Of a DNA stretch of 64,000 bases, positions 41,286-50,255 are shown in pieces. The stretch lies in contig CABQNT010000009.1 of NCBI GenBank assembly GCA_902465605.1, positions 54,956 to 118,955 on the forward strand, read 5' to 3'. The DNA comes from Prevotella sp902465605 (GTDB taxonomy: Bacteria > Bacteroidota > Bacteroidia > Bacteroidales > Bacteroidaceae). The position numbers and the translations under genes were made by a program. The notes under the pieces were generated by a model, which was given only the letters and a program-made list of their open reading frames with translations, made no database searches and was not told the DNA's origin. The stretch's first letter is position 1, and each line of letters opens with the position of its first letter.

Positions 41286-43578
41286 TGCTGGTCTTTTTGT
41301 TTCTATAGCCGGCTTTAACAGAATTAATACGGTATGAAATGTTCAAACTAATGCCTGAAAAATCCTGCGCTTCTATTTCTCTGGAAATGATACCCGACAT
41401 TTCTCTCACTCTGTAGAGTTTGTTATCAAGGAACAAATTCTGGAGATTTAGATCAAATGTGAAATTCTTGATGCTTTTTGAGAGCATAATGCGATAATTC
41501 CATCTATCAGAGAGGTCTGTGAAAAGATTATTATTTCTACTCGAATAGCCGGCGTAAACTCCAGAACGCCAATTTTTGCCCAAGTCTATATAGTGCTCGG
41601 TTGAGAGCCTGAACATAGGACGACCAAAAGAGTCACCATTGTATTCTACAAACTGTTTTTGGAAACTGACACCTATTGACGGAGAGTAGGGACCATACGA
41701 ATCTTTCCAATTCAGACTGAGGAAAATCATAGAATAATTGGGAATATTTATCACTCGCTTTAAAACAACATTTTCCTTGGATTCATATCTCGTCAATGCA
41801 GTCGTCGCCGTATTTTGTATATAATTATAGCTTACATTGAATGATAGTTTCTTGTATGTACCAAGAAGCTGTATAACATCATTTGTCTGGTTAAGCAGGA
41901 AAGGATTCCCCTGCTGATAAATGTATTGGTTTTCGATGATTATAAAGTTATTCAAGGACGAGTACGCAGGCCGATTGAGACTCTTTCTATAAGACAGAGT
42001 TGTTCGAATGCCTTTTCCGGAATAAGACAGAGAAAGGGTCGGACTCAGAAAATGAGGGGATGGTTTCTGGAAAAGCTGTTTTATCCCATTTTGGATATAT
42101 GAAGATACTTCATATTCGTAGCGTACTCCTGCATATAATGTCAGTTCTTTCCAACTGGTCCTCATATCAAAGAATGCCGCCCAAAGAGTTTGTCTGTTCT
42201 TGACAGTGGAATTAATGACATCGGTGGTTATCCCTTGCTCATGCTTAAAAAGGCTATTCTTATTGAAGCTGACGGTCATTTCAGCACCATATCCCAATTT
42301 CATTCCCTTGGCAGGTGTTTGGAATGATAACATTGCCGAGTTCATAACATAACTCTGTTCGCCGGTTGTTTCTACGGATGAAGAAGTAGAAGTTTCATCG
42401 TATGAAAAGGTCTTAGTGGAACTTCCAAAAAGGAATTCATCAGTGACATTCATACTTGTTTTGCCAATCTTTCCATTATAATACAAACTCGAGGTTGATT
42501 TGTACGGTTTTGTCCTTAATTGCGATATGAATGGTGTATTCAATAGTTCAATTCCATTTTCGGAATGTTTCAGACCGTTTGAATGAATGTCAAATTTCAC
42601 ATTTCCTATATTGAAGTTAGAGACAAGACCTATATTGGTCTCTTTAGAGGGTGATATATTCAGACCTAACCCTCCGATAAGAAAATTGCTTCGGTTGATG
42701 ATATCTGATGAACTTGAGGTTTCAGACAAATTACCACTATTATTCCGCAAAGCATAGTAATCACTATTCTGATTTGACATGGCAGTATGGCTATAACCTA
42801 GATTGAAATTCCAGTAAGTCCGTGTGTTACTATGAGAGATATTGGCTCCTGTATATGTACTAAGTCTGTTTTGCATTAGAGCGTATTGAGAGGCAGACAA
42901 ACTTGTGCTGTTTTGCTTCTTGATGGTATTAATTTTGATAATCGATTTAGTGGAAGCCTTGTACTGAACTCCGGGAGTGTTAAGGACTTCTACACTTGCG
43001 ATATCTTGGGAACGCAGTCGCTGTAGAGTTCCGGAATCCTGTACTTTTTGACCGTCAAGATAAAGAGTCGCAGTGCCACCTGTACCTAAAACTGAGTAGA
43101 CACCTCCGCCGCCTTGAACAAAAGGAATACTATTCAGCAGGTCATCAATGGAACCGCTATTTTTAAGTGAAGGTATAGTCGAAACATTGGCGATAAAAGT
43201 GCCATCCTTCAGAGAAAAGGCTTTACGTTTGCCCAAGACTGTCACTTCCTGAAGTTGACTGGTATGTACTTTCAGTACAAGAGTCGCCCCCTCTTGAGGA
43301 TATAAACTCATAGGTTGAATCAAACTTTCATAGCCGATACAAGTTACTTTGAACAAATGAGGAATTTTTCCTTCTTCGATTTCAATAGAATATATTCCCT
43401 TTTCATCGGTAACTCCTCCTGCAAGAAAAGAAGAGTCATTTGTTAATATTACCACATTGGCAAAAGCTACCGGAGTCCTATCTTTTGATGAAACTACTTG
43501 TCCCGAGTATTTCTCCTGAGAGAACATCGAGATTTGAGAGATGAAACAAAAAACGACTATCGTTAATATCTTCCTCAT
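41266..43578 (-). CDS. TonB-type outer-membrane barrel protein with carboxypeptidase-like N-domain
   Basis: A 770-residue exported protein with a signal peptide (ILTIVVFCFISQISMFSQ). A CarboxypepD_reg-like domain (KYSGQVVSSKDRTPVAFANV ... GVTDEKGIYSIEIEEG, about 22-105) is followed by a plug-like region (LQEVTVLGKRKAFSLKDG ... SIDDLLNSIPFVQGGGG, ATLYLDGQKVQD). A large barrel (about 240-750) of the outer-membrane beta-barrel family 3 type follows. No TonB box was identified with confidence. It overlaps the exporter gene start by 20 bp and the lipoprotein stop by 4 bp, so it is part of the precursor-peptide operon. Such receptors accompany GG-leader peptide loci in Bacteroidetes, where they may pass the product across the outer membrane. 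Confidence 0.85.
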   Translation of the reverse strand: MRKILTIVVFCFISQISMFSQEKYSGQVVSSKDRTPVAFANVVILTNDSSFLAGGVTDEKGIYSIEIEEGKIPHLFKVTCIGYESLIQPMSLYPQEGATLVLKVHTSQLQEVTVLGKRKAFSLKDGTFIANVSTIPSLKNSGSIDDLLNSIPFVQGGGGVYSVLGTGGTATLYLDGQKVQDSGTLQRLRSQDIASVEVLNTPGVQYKASTKSIIKINTIKKQNSTSLSASQYALMQNRLSTYTGANISHSNTRTYWNFNLGYSHTAMSNQNSDYYALRNNSGNLSETSSSSDIINRSNFLIGGLGLNISPSKETNIGLVSNFNIGNVKFDIHSNGLKHSENGIELLNTPFISQLRTKPYKSTSSLYYNGKIGKTSMNVTDEFLFGSSTKTFSYDETSTSSSVETTGEQSYVMNSAMLSFQTPAKGMKLGYGAEMTVSFNKNSLFKHEQGITTDVINSTVKNRQTLWAAFFDMRTSWKELTLYAGVRYEYEVSSYIQNGIKQLFQKPSPHFLSPTLSLSYSGKGIRTTLSYRKSLNRPAYSSLNNFIIIENQYIYQQGNPFLLNQTNDVIQLLGTYKKLSFNVSYNYIQNTATTALTRYESKENVVLKRVINIPNYSMIFLSLNWKDSYGPYSPSIGVSFQKQFVEYNGDSFGRPMFRLSTEHYIDLGKNWRSGVYAGYSSRNNNLFTDLSDRWNYRIMLSKSIKNFTFDLNLQNLFLDNKLYRVREMSGIISREIEAQDFSGISLNISYRINSVKAGYRNKKTSNESKRF

Positions 43579-44273
43579 AATCTATTAGTTCGGTTAAAGT
43601 ATTTATTCTTCGCTATATTATAGCTAATCGGATCCAGTTTTTCTCGAATATAGTTTGTCGTTGTTATTAGGGCTGGAAACTCAGATGGACTCCAAACGGA
43701 AGTAGTATTAAAAATCGCTTTTTTATCCTTCCCTTGTATAACATAGATAACAGAAATATCTCCAAAATAATCCTTGACAATTATCCTATTTCTCCGCTCA
43801 ACCACATATACTTTTCTAAAAAACACACAAGATTTGTCCACAGACGGAATATCCTCAGTTGGAACAGCTATATATGAACAGACCCAACGTCCAGTTTCAG
43901 AATCAAAGTTATACATATAATCCGCATCAGGCTTGTGGCTTGTTTTGAGACCTTTTAGTACAATAAAGTCTTGTGATATAACAATAAGTGTATCTTGGCT
44001 TGAATGACATTCTCGTAAAATATCATATATATATATCTTTGCATTCTTTGACAGCGAATCTCTTTCGAATATTAGTTTTTTCTCTTCAAGATTTAATACC
44101 GATTGTGCTATCCTTAAAATAGGCTGACCGTTACTTTCTATGGAGTTATTATTCAGTCTAACAGTTGCATGTTTGGTGAAAAATAGAGTTCGTTGTGTTA
44201 CACATGAAATCAGCACACACATCGATAAGTATATGAATACACCTTGTATTATTTTCTTTTTCATCATTTTCAT
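43575..44273 (-). CDS. Lipoprotein of the peptide locus
   Basis: A 232-residue protein with a lipobox-like signal (YLSMCVLISCVTQRTLFF, Cys near residue 24). The mature part has no recognised domain: LFFTKHATVRLNNNSIES ... SVWSPSEFPALITTTNYIRE. Its ATG overlaps the stop of the truncated maturase (CATGA), and its own stop overlaps the next gene's ATG, so the operon order maturase, lipoprotein, receptor, exporter is conserved in spacing even though two members are broken. Role in the pathway unknown. Confidence 0.75.
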   Translation of the reverse strand: MKMMKKKIIQGVFIYLSMCVLISCVTQRTLFFTKHATVRLNNNSIESNGQPILRIAQSVLNLEEKKLIFERDSLSKNAKIYIYDILRECHSSQDTLIVISQDFIVLKGLKTSHKPDADYMYNFDSETGRWVCSYIAVPTEDIPSVDKSCVFFRKVYVVERRNRIIVKDYFGDISVIYVIQGKDKKAIFNTTSVWSPSEFPALITTTNYIREKLDPISYNIAKNKYFNRTNRL

Positions 44274-44419
44274 GGATTATATTGACACTTTAAAGGTTTG
44301 GAATATACATTTCCTGGCTTCTGAAGGAAGCTACGACAATCAAGACAAGCATATCTAAACTCACAATCTTGGCACTCTTCTACCACATCCTTTGTTAAGA
44401 ACCAGCACTTGCGTAACTT
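44270..44419 (-). pseudogene. C-terminal remnant of a radical SAM/SPASM peptide maturase
   Basis: The minus strand reads about 49 codons, KLRKCWFLTKDVVEECQDC then EFRYACLDCRSF and NVYSKPLKCQYNP, to a TGA at 44270. The CxxCEFRYxCxDCR and YSKPLKCxYNP patterns are the SPASM-domain end of GG-CFB-type radical SAM maturases that modify double-glycine precursor peptides in Bacteroidetes. Everything upstream, including the CxxxCxxC SAM cluster, is missing; the frame is closed by a stop just before the Lys. Only 27 bp separate it from the precursor gene, so about 1.2-1.4 kb has probably been deleted. Confidence 0.8.
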
Positions 44420-44446
44420 TCACCATCTCAGATTGACCATTACGAA

Positions 44447-44641
44447 TCAATCATTGTGGATGCCATCATCTCCATCACAGCCATTGCCATGGTCAGGACA
44501 ATCATGCTCAATCTCCGAGTTCGAACTCTCCTCAATAGAACTTGGAGTAACCGTTACAGTGTGAAGAGTATAGCCACCTTTTACGGCTTTCATCCCTTCG
44601 TTGTTGATCTTTACAAGACCATCAAATTTATTTTTCTTCAT
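44447..44641 (-). CDS. GG-leader precursor peptide (RiPP-type)
   Basis: A 64-residue peptide. The leader MKKNKFDGLVKINNEGMKAV ends in KGG (residues 21-23), the double-glycine site cut by C39 peptidases and the typical TIGR04149-type leader of Bacteroidetes (LNxEEMKxVKGG). The 41-residue core, YTLHTVTVTPSSIEESSNSE then IEHDCPDHGNGCDGDDGIHND, is rich in Thr/Ser at its start. It has two Cys and a strongly acidic C-terminus. It is the first gene of the locus. With the maturase deleted, the core would stay unmodified. Confidence 0.85.
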   Translation of the reverse strand: MKKNKFDGLVKINNEGMKAVKGGYTLHTVTVTPSSIEESSNSEIEHDCPDHGNGCDGDDGIHND

Positions 44642-44830
44642 AATGATAGATCAAGAAAAAAGTTATCCTACTCTTTTATTCGCCTTTTCGGATTCCGGCT
44701 ATCTCTGGGTAAAAACTGAATTCCCCTTCGCGCGAGCAATTATAATAACTTATTCTCGAATAACCAAAAAAATCTTCATAAAAATATACACAAAAGCATT
44801 GCTCTTTCACAATGAACACTGTCATTTAGA

Positions 44831-44873
44831 GTTGATGAGTTCGTGAGTTGATGAGTTCGCAAGTTTACGAGTT
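44831..44873. repeat. 8-bp tandem array
   Basis: Five consecutive units GTTGATGA GTTCGTGA GTTGATGA GTTCGCAA GTTTACGA, the complement-type form of the array before dnaK and the same as the 8-bp units at 35396-35935. It sits 90 bases upstream of dispersed element copy B. The 190 bases on its left, to the precursor gene, hold only A/T-rich sequence. Confidence 0.75.
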
Positions 44874-44922
44874 GCGTAATTCGTTGATATTTTTTACCGA
44901 ATAATGCCCTAAAAATGACACT

Positions 44923-45279
44923 TGAAAATCTTCAATCTATGAAAAAACAATAGGCAAAGAGGATGCAAATGAGAGATGATTAGACAAGAAAAAGCAACAT
45001 TCCAAATAAAAGCAATGAGTTTATCCAGCAAGAAGCATCCTTTTGACCCGCTATCTACACGCTATTGTGCGATAAAAGCATGGCTATATCAGTCGTCAAC
45101 ACCTGCTTTTGGCGGGTAAAATGGAGAAAATGAAACTGCATAGCAATATCGGAAACGCATAAGCAACTGTGTATAAGCGAGATACAAAAGTTGCTCATGC
45201 TTGGCGTATTTACGCCCACAAGACGGATTGGTTGTCTACACGCCAAAGATAAAGAGGCAAGGTGTCAAGAAAAATTCAT
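44923..45279 (+). repeat. 355-bp dispersed intergenic element, copy B
   Basis: The second copy of the element at 9344-9698, in the same orientation and of nearly equal length (357 vs 355 bp). Start and end blocks match closely. The middle carries AAAAGCAATGAGTTTATCCAGC, CCTTTTGACCCGC and CTGCTTTTGGCGGG, versions of the 22-bp repeat core. The terminal hairpin is conserved as GGCGTATTTACGCCC opposite GGTTGTCTACACGCC, with sequence changed on both sides. No reading frame is shared by the two copies. Confidence 0.75.
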
Positions 45280-45403
45280 TCGCAAGGCCAAACAAACATT
45301 TTGTTGAAGCCCACCTGCATGAAATTAGTCTGGGGCATTTTTTACACACCTTTTGAATACTTCGTTCTACCAGAATGTCCTCACATCTTGCCGAAAAAAG
45401 AAA

Positions 45404-45432
45404 ACCCAAGAGCATATTTGCTGCCCTTGGGT
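45404..45432 (-). terminator. Rho-independent terminator of the DUF2795 gene
   Basis: On the minus strand ACCCAAG and CTTGGGT pair, with GGCA/TGCT continuing the stem around a short A/T loop, followed by TTTTCTTTTTT. It lies 66 bp after the stop. Confidence 0.8.
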
Positions 45433-45497
45433 ACTTCTGGCCTTTACTTTTTCGGTAAAGCCTTATTTACATTCACAAAACAGCCAGTCTCGTGGCT

Positions 45498-45719
45498 TTA
45501 GTATTCGTCTTCGTTAAACAGGAAATCTTCTTTGGTAGGATAATCGGGCCAAATATCTTCGATGCTGTCATAAACATCTCCCTCATCCTCTATTTCCTGC
45601 AAATTTTCCAGCACTTCCAGTGGAGCACCCGAGCGGATGGCATAGTCAATCAGCTCATCTTTCGTTGCAGGCCAAGGTGCATCTTCAAGTTTAGAAGCAA
45701 GTTCAAGTGTCCAATACAT
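45498..45719 (-). CDS. DUF2795 domain protein
   Basis: A 73-residue soluble protein beginning MYWTLELASKLEDAPWPATKDELIDYAIRSGAP and ending in an acidic stretch (DIWPDYPTKEDFLFNEDE). The W-P-A(T)-KDELIDYA(I)R-GAP motif is the DUF2795 hallmark, a small helical fold of unknown function that is conserved in Bacteroidetes. It is followed by a terminator and separated from the adenosyltransferase gene by 58 bp; the two may share a transcript. Confidence 0.85.
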   Translation of the reverse strand: MYWTLELASKLEDAPWPATKDELIDYAIRSGAPLEVLENLQEIEDEGDVYDSIEDIWPDYPTKEDFLFNEDEY

Positions 45720-45777
45720 AGTTTATTAAAATTAGATGTTAATCATTTTGCGTGCAAAAATAATGATTTTTCTATAA

Positions 45778-46341
45778 TCACCAAGAAAGTTCCCACTTTT
45801 TTTCCGTTACATTCTCATTAAAGTTGGTTTTTCTGGCCAAGACAAACAAATAATCGGACAATCGGTTCACAAAAGCGAGGATTTCCAACCGCATGGGATG
45901 TGCTTCGTTCAACGACACCATGCGCCGTTCTGCACGTCGGCACACGGTTCTGCACACATGAGCCTGCGCGCTGGCAGGACATCCACCTGGCAACAAAAAT
46001 GTTTTCTGGGGTGGCAAGGCCTGCGTCATCCTGTCAATCGCTTGTTCCATCTCGTTGACTTCTTCTGGTTGTAAGCGAAAGCGATCGGCCTGAGCCGGAT
46101 GCTGTGGATCGCAGGCCAGATAACTGCCGATGACGAACAAGTTGGACTGTATACGCTGAACGAAAGCCTTGTCGGCAGCATCTGTCAGCAAGGTATCGAG
46201 CACGCCAAGATGCGCATTGAGTTCGTCCAGCGTTCCGTACGTTTCAATGCGCAGGTCATCTTTTTTCACTCTGGCACCGCCGATAAGCACCGTTGACCCC
46301 CTGTCGCCGGTCTTTGTATATATTTTCATTGTATCTGACAT
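45778..46341 (-). CDS. ATP:cob(I)alamin adenosyltransferase, PduO type
   Basis: A 187-residue enzyme that transfers the adenosyl group of ATP to cob(I)alamin to form coenzyme B12 (or acts on cobyrinic acid a,c-diamide). The N-terminal ATP motif is KIYTKTGDRGSTVLIGG (residues 6-22), followed by GTLDELNAHLGVLDTL. FLLPGGCPASAQAHVCRTVCRRAERRMV (near 115-140) contains the conserved Arg residues. It starts directly after the stop of the methyltransferase-like gene, so they are co-translated. Confidence 0.93.
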   Translation of the reverse strand: MSDTMKIYTKTGDRGSTVLIGGARVKKDDLRIETYGTLDELNAHLGVLDTLLTDAADKAFVQRIQSNLFVIGSYLACDPQHPAQADRFRLQPEEVNEMEQAIDRMTQALPPQKTFLLPGGCPASAQAHVCRTVCRRAERRMVSLNEAHPMRLEILAFVNRLSDYLFVLARKTNFNENVTEKKWELSW

Positions 46342-46950
46342 TTAGAAATTGATGATATAGACTTGTTTTGATTTGGTATGATCAAAAAAAATGATTCCAC
46401 AATCATAGAGATCAAAGGCCACACCGGTACGTTCATCATTGACCAACTCTCTCCATCGCACTTTGGCCTTTTTAGAGGCGTAAATTCCCTCAACGATGAG
46501 TATCGAACGCTCGTGCGCCCTACTGACAAAGGCTTCGCACATGGGCCATCGGTCATCCTCCATGGCCATCACCAGCACGTCTGACGCCGCGACCTTGTCC
46601 ACCTGACCTACTTCATCGCCATCAACGAGGATGGCTGTGCGGCATCCTGTCTGAATATAGGCTTGGTAGACATCATTTCGTTGCGTACACAGTGCCCACC
46701 GTCTGGCCTGCGTCGCATTGGCAATGCGAAAGTACAGGCGTGCCAGCTTCAGCGTCAACCGGTCTTCGTGCGAGAAGGCTTGCTTCAAATCAGCATAAGC
46801 ATCATAAGCATAATGCGCATTGATGACTTCTCTGTCAAACCGATAGGCCGACGGCGACTGTATGCCAAAGCCTCGCGAATGCGTGAAACGACACATGAAA
46901 ACCATGCTCCGCTTGAACCAGTAACGTAGGGAAGACAAACTGTAAACCAT
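46342..46950 (-). CDS. Methyltransferase-like conserved protein
   Basis: A 202-residue protein with the FTHSRGFGIQSPSAYRFDREVI motif near residue 22-43 found in a Bacteroidetes family of short SAM-methyltransferase-like proteins. The middle has DVLVMAMEDDRWP and RSILIVEGIYASKKAKVRW, resembling the end of a Rossmann core. The classical SAM motif GxGxG is not seen; where other members show a GxxxS-type nucleotide loop, this copy has a TGCRTAILVDGDEVGQVDK stretch. Substrate unknown. Stop and next start are adjacent (TAAATG). Confidence 0.7.
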   Translation of the reverse strand: MVYSLSSLRYWFKRSMVFMCRFTHSRGFGIQSPSAYRFDREVINAHYAYDAYADLKQAFSHEDRLTLKLARLYFRIANATQARRWALCTQRNDVYQAYIQTGCRTAILVDGDEVGQVDKVAASDVLVMAMEDDRWPMCEAFVSRAHERSILIVEGIYASKKAKVRWRELVNDERTGVAFDLYDCGIIFFDHTKSKQVYIINF

Positions 46951-47008
46951 AATTCTTTATTTAGAAATGACAAAAACAACACGAGAAGCGTTCATGACAA
47001 AAAATAAA

Positions 47009-47040
47009 GAGAGGCGTTCCATCTCGTGAAACACCTCTCT
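47009..47040 (-). terminator. Rho-independent terminator after ompA paralogue
   Basis: On the minus strand AGAGAGGTGTTTCACGAGAT and then GGAACGCCTCTCT form a stem of GAGAGGYGTT arms followed by TTATTTTTTG, about 40 bp after the OmpA stop. Confidence 0.8.
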
Positions 47041-47079
47041 CATGATGTAATATCTTATATAAGATAAGATTCAAATAAA

Positions 47080-48237
47080 TTACTCAGAAACCTGAACAGT
47101 AGCACGACGGTTGAATGAGATTGGAGAAAGCTCATCAACACCACCGTTACCCTTGGTAGAGATGTTGTCGCGGCTTACGCCCATCTTAACAAGCTCGTTA
47201 GCAACTGTCTTGGCACGCTCTTCTGACAACCACTGGTTGTACTTAGGCTTACCGGTTGCACTGTCAGCATAACCGTTAACCATCAAGCGAGCGTTGTTCT
47301 CCTTAGCATACTTAGCAACAGCCTGTACGTTTACGAGATCCTTCTGAGAAGCGATGTTGGTCTTGTTGATGTTGAAGAATACAGATACAGGAGTTGTAAC
47401 GAATTCCTTAACAGTAGCTGGAGTTTCAGCTGGCTTCTGGTTAGCCAACATGTCCTTCAAACGAGCGTTCTCTGCATTAGCGTCATTGAGCTGTGCATTG
47501 AGTGCGTCAATCTGTGACTGTGACAAAGCCTTGATAGCATCAACATCTGGAGTCTTATCCCAAGATGCCTTACCCAAGTTGAAGGTCAAGCCAAGTTCGC
47601 CATAGAAGTTGTTGTCGTGGGAATCCCATCCGCGATTACCAATTGACTTTTCGGTACCACCGTCGATATCGGTTTCCAAACGGTTCCAACCTGCCTCTAA
47701 GTGAAGAGCTACATGTTGACCCAAACGGAATGTATTCAAGATACCAACGCTCAAGTCCATAGCATACAAGTCGTTTGTCATCGTGCGGCCAAAGCCAGCA
47801 CCTGCGAATGGAATGAAGTTCCAAACACGATTTGGATTGTAGCCACAAAGCATGTTGCTCAAGTTGAACAATGCATGCTCGTTCAAAATCCAATACTTGT
47901 TATCATCTCCTACTGGCTTTCCAGCCTTGTCAGCATAAACAGTCTTACCCCAAACACCCTGCAACTTTGTGCGAAGACCGAGGCCAGGTGTAAACCACTT
48001 ACCTACAGCTATTGATGCAGCGGGGCTAGAACGGAAATCTTTGAATGGACTTCTATCCAAACCATTTCCATGTTCTTCGCTTGAATACCAAGCATTCCAC
48101 TCACCACCTACCTGGATAAACCAGTTACTCCAGAAAGAGTTGGTTGCTACGCTATGCTTCAACGTAGGGTCTGCTTCTTGTGCCATTGAGCACATAGAAA
48201 CGCCGGCAAATGCCAAAACGATTAAAAATTTTCTCAT
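47080..48237 (-). CDS. OmpA-family outer-membrane protein, second paralogue
   Basis: A 385-residue precursor with a signal peptide (KFLIVLAFAGVSMCSMAQ). The N-terminal barrel (about 20-225) includes ASIAVGKWFTPGLGLRTKLQ and LNEHALFNLSNMLCGYNPNR, the same NLSNxxCGxNPNRVxN segment as the 25.3-kb paralogue. A coiled-coil linker (ALSQSQIDALNAQLNDANAE) replaces the Pro/Ala hinge. The OmpA domain (about 275-385) holds LMVNGYADSATGKPKYNQWL and SEERAKTVANELVKMGV. It links the outer membrane and peptidoglycan. Monocistronic: it has a TATCTTTG promoter about 70 bp upstream and a terminator. Confidence 0.93.
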   Translation of the reverse strand: MRKFLIVLAFAGVSMCSMAQEADPTLKHSVATNSFWSNWFIQVGGEWNAWYSSEEHGNGLDRSPFKDFRSSPAASIAVGKWFTPGLGLRTKLQGVWGKTVYADKAGKPVGDDNKYWILNEHALFNLSNMLCGYNPNRVWNFIPFAGAGFGRTMTNDLYAMDLSVGILNTFRLGQHVALHLEAGWNRLETDIDGGTEKSIGNRGWDSHDNNFYGELGLTFNLGKASWDKTPDVDAIKALSQSQIDALNAQLNDANAENARLKDMLANQKPAETPATVKEFVTTPVSVFFNINKTNIASQKDLVNVQAVAKYAKENNARLMVNGYADSATGKPKYNQWLSEERAKTVANELVKMGVSRDNISTKGNGGVDELSPISFNRRATVQVSE

Positions 48238-48303
48238 AACCTTTATTTATTAAACAATCAAAAAATTATCTTAAACTCGATTACATATAGTGCTAATCGT
48301 GGA

Positions 48304-48311
48304 CAAAGATA
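48304..48311 (-). promoter_or_regulatory. -7 box for the ompA paralogue
   Basis: On the minus strand TATCTTTG, an exact TAnnTTTG match, gives a leader of about 60 nt to the ATG at 48237. The upstream DNA is A/T-rich. Confidence 0.65.
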
Positions 48312-48389
48312 ATAATAAAAATTAAATATAATCATTTTTTTTCCATAAATCAACGTTTTTGATGAAAAAAAACAACTTTTTTAATAATT

Positions 48390-50225
48390 CTAGTCTATTT
48401 TAGGTCTTGATGAATCGAACAATCGCTCTATTTCACACTGTTGGAGGATGTGTAAAATAGATTTACCATCAGGAGTATAATTTACATTTTGACACCTGAA
48501 CAGACTGTTGACCAGGTTTTCCATCTCGTCATTATTCAGCACTTGTCCTGTCGGCAAAGCAGCGTTTCGCGCCAAGCTCAAGGCCAAAGCGCGGTGTACG
48601 TCTTCTATCGCACTGGAATCTTTCTCCTTGGCTGACACCAGCATGTCATGTATCAATTGGACGGCATCCAGTCCTTCTATCCCCGATGGGACAGCCTGAA
48701 TGGCATAGTCATGATTGCCCATGGCGGTAAACTCGAAACCCATGGCGACAAATTCTGGCATGAGCTTGGCAAAGTTCATCGCTTCGGATGGAGAGAATTC
48801 AACCAACTCTGGGAACAGCATTTTCTGCGGATAGGCTTTCTGGTTTTTGATTTGCTGCAAATATCGTTCGTACAACACCCTGACGTGAGCGCGGTGCTGG
48901 TCTATCATCATCAATCCCGACTTGACGGCCGTCATGATGTATTGCCCCTTATATTGATAATGTATAGGTGATTTGTCTTCCACCAGTTCATCGTCGCTGC
49001 CTGCCCCTTCATTAGCAGACTGGTCAAAAACATTGGGTACGGCGGTCGGCTGACTGATGCTGTCGTAGAGCTGTTCCCAATGGTCTGTCGATGGCTTTGA
49101 TGCGGGTTCAACCCCTTTAAACGGATTGTATTGCGGATTGTAGTTCACCTTTGGCACCGCCGCACCATCGTTTCCTGGCGTATAGACGGGAATGTCGGGC
49201 TGGCCCTGGGTGTCAAACTCGATGGATGGCACATCATTGAAAAGTCCCACCGCCTCTCTCACAGCCGCAAACAGGATTTGGAAGATGGCCTGTTCGTTCT
49301 CAAACTTGATTTCAGTCTTGGTGGGATGGATATTGACATCGATATCCTGCGCCTTCACCTCAAAGTAAATAAAATAAGGTACCTGCTCGCCTTGCGGCAC
49401 CAATCGCTCGAAGGCGTTCATCACGGCCTTGTGGAAATAAGGATGCCGCATGTAACGGTTGTTGACGAAGAAATACTGATGTGCTCCTTTTTTCTTAGAC
49501 GATTCTGGTTTGCCGACAAAACCACTCAGCTTACACATCGACGTCTCCACGCCCAACGGCAACAGGTCTTGATTGATACGCTTGCCAAAAATGTCAACGA
49601 TTCGCTGTTTCAGTCCTCCAGGACGGAGGTTAAACAGTTCTGATCCATTGCTGTATAAGGTAAAGGCTAGCTGTGGATTGACCAAAGCAATGCGCTCGAA
49701 AGCCGAGATGATATGGTTGAGTTCTGTGGTGTTTGATTTGAGAAAACGGCGACGAGCTGGAACGTTATAGAACAAATTGGCAACCATAAAATTACTGCCT
49801 ACCGGACACGAACAAGGTTCTTGCCCCATAAATTTGGACCCAGCGATGGACAAATGAGTGCCCAACTCATCTTCTTCCCGCCGCGTCTTCAATTCTATTT
49901 GTGCCACTGCAGCGATGGATGCCAGGGCTTCACCACGAAAGCCCATGGTTTGCAAGGCGAACAAATCGTCGGCCTTGCGGATTTTGGACGTGGCATGGCG
50001 CTCAAACGACAAACGGGCATCCGTGCCGGACATTCCTTTTCCGTCATCAATTACTTGTATGGAGGTCCTTCCAGCGTCTTCGACAAGGACGTTGATTTCC
50101 TTGGCGTCGGCATCAACAGCATTTTCCACAAGCTCTTTGATGACACTTGCGGGGCGCTGAATCACTTCACCAGCGGCAATCTGATTGGCTACGATGTCGG
50201 GTAAAAGTTGTATAACGTCCTTCAT
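48390..50225 (-). CDS. mutL: DNA mismatch repair protein MutL
   Basis: A 611-residue MutL. The GHKL ATPase half has IAAGEVIQRPASVIKELVENAVDA (residues 16-40), IQVIDDGKGM, the ATSKI segment and GFRGEALASIAAVA near 95. The C-terminal half has the endonuclease-type DQHRAHVRVLYERY near residue 430, close to the DQHA(2)E(4)E motif, and a terminal C-x-x-x-x-F/R-like tail (LLNDEMENLVNSLFRCQNV region), so it may nick DNA during repair. It is the last gene of the guaB-foldase-ostA run, with 30 bp separating it from the small membrane protein. Confidence 0.96.
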   Translation of the reverse strand: MKDVIQLLPDIVANQIAAGEVIQRPASVIKELVENAVDADAKEINVLVEDAGRTSIQVIDDGKGMSGTDARLSFERHATSKIRKADDLFALQTMGFRGEALASIAAVAQIELKTRREEDELGTHLSIAGSKFMGQEPCSCPVGSNFMVANLFYNVPARRRFLKSNTTELNHIISAFERIALVNPQLAFTLYSNGSELFNLRPGGLKQRIVDIFGKRINQDLLPLGVETSMCKLSGFVGKPESSKKKGAHQYFFVNNRYMRHPYFHKAVMNAFERLVPQGEQVPYFIYFEVKAQDIDVNIHPTKTEIKFENEQAIFQILFAAVREAVGLFNDVPSIEFDTQGQPDIPVYTPGNDGAAVPKVNYNPQYNPFKGVEPASKPSTDHWEQLYDSISQPTAVPNVFDQSANEGAGSDDELVEDKSPIHYQYKGQYIMTAVKSGLMMIDQHRAHVRVLYERYLQQIKNQKAYPQKMLFPELVEFSPSEAMNFAKLMPEFVAMGFEFTAMGNHDYAIQAVPSGIEGLDAVQLIHDMLVSAKEKDSSAIEDVHRALALSLARNAALPTGQVLNNDEMENLVNSLFRCQNVNYTPDGKSILHILQQCEIERLFDSSRPKID

Positions 50226-50255
50226 TCTCCTGGTTCTTTCTCCTTTTATTGTTTT

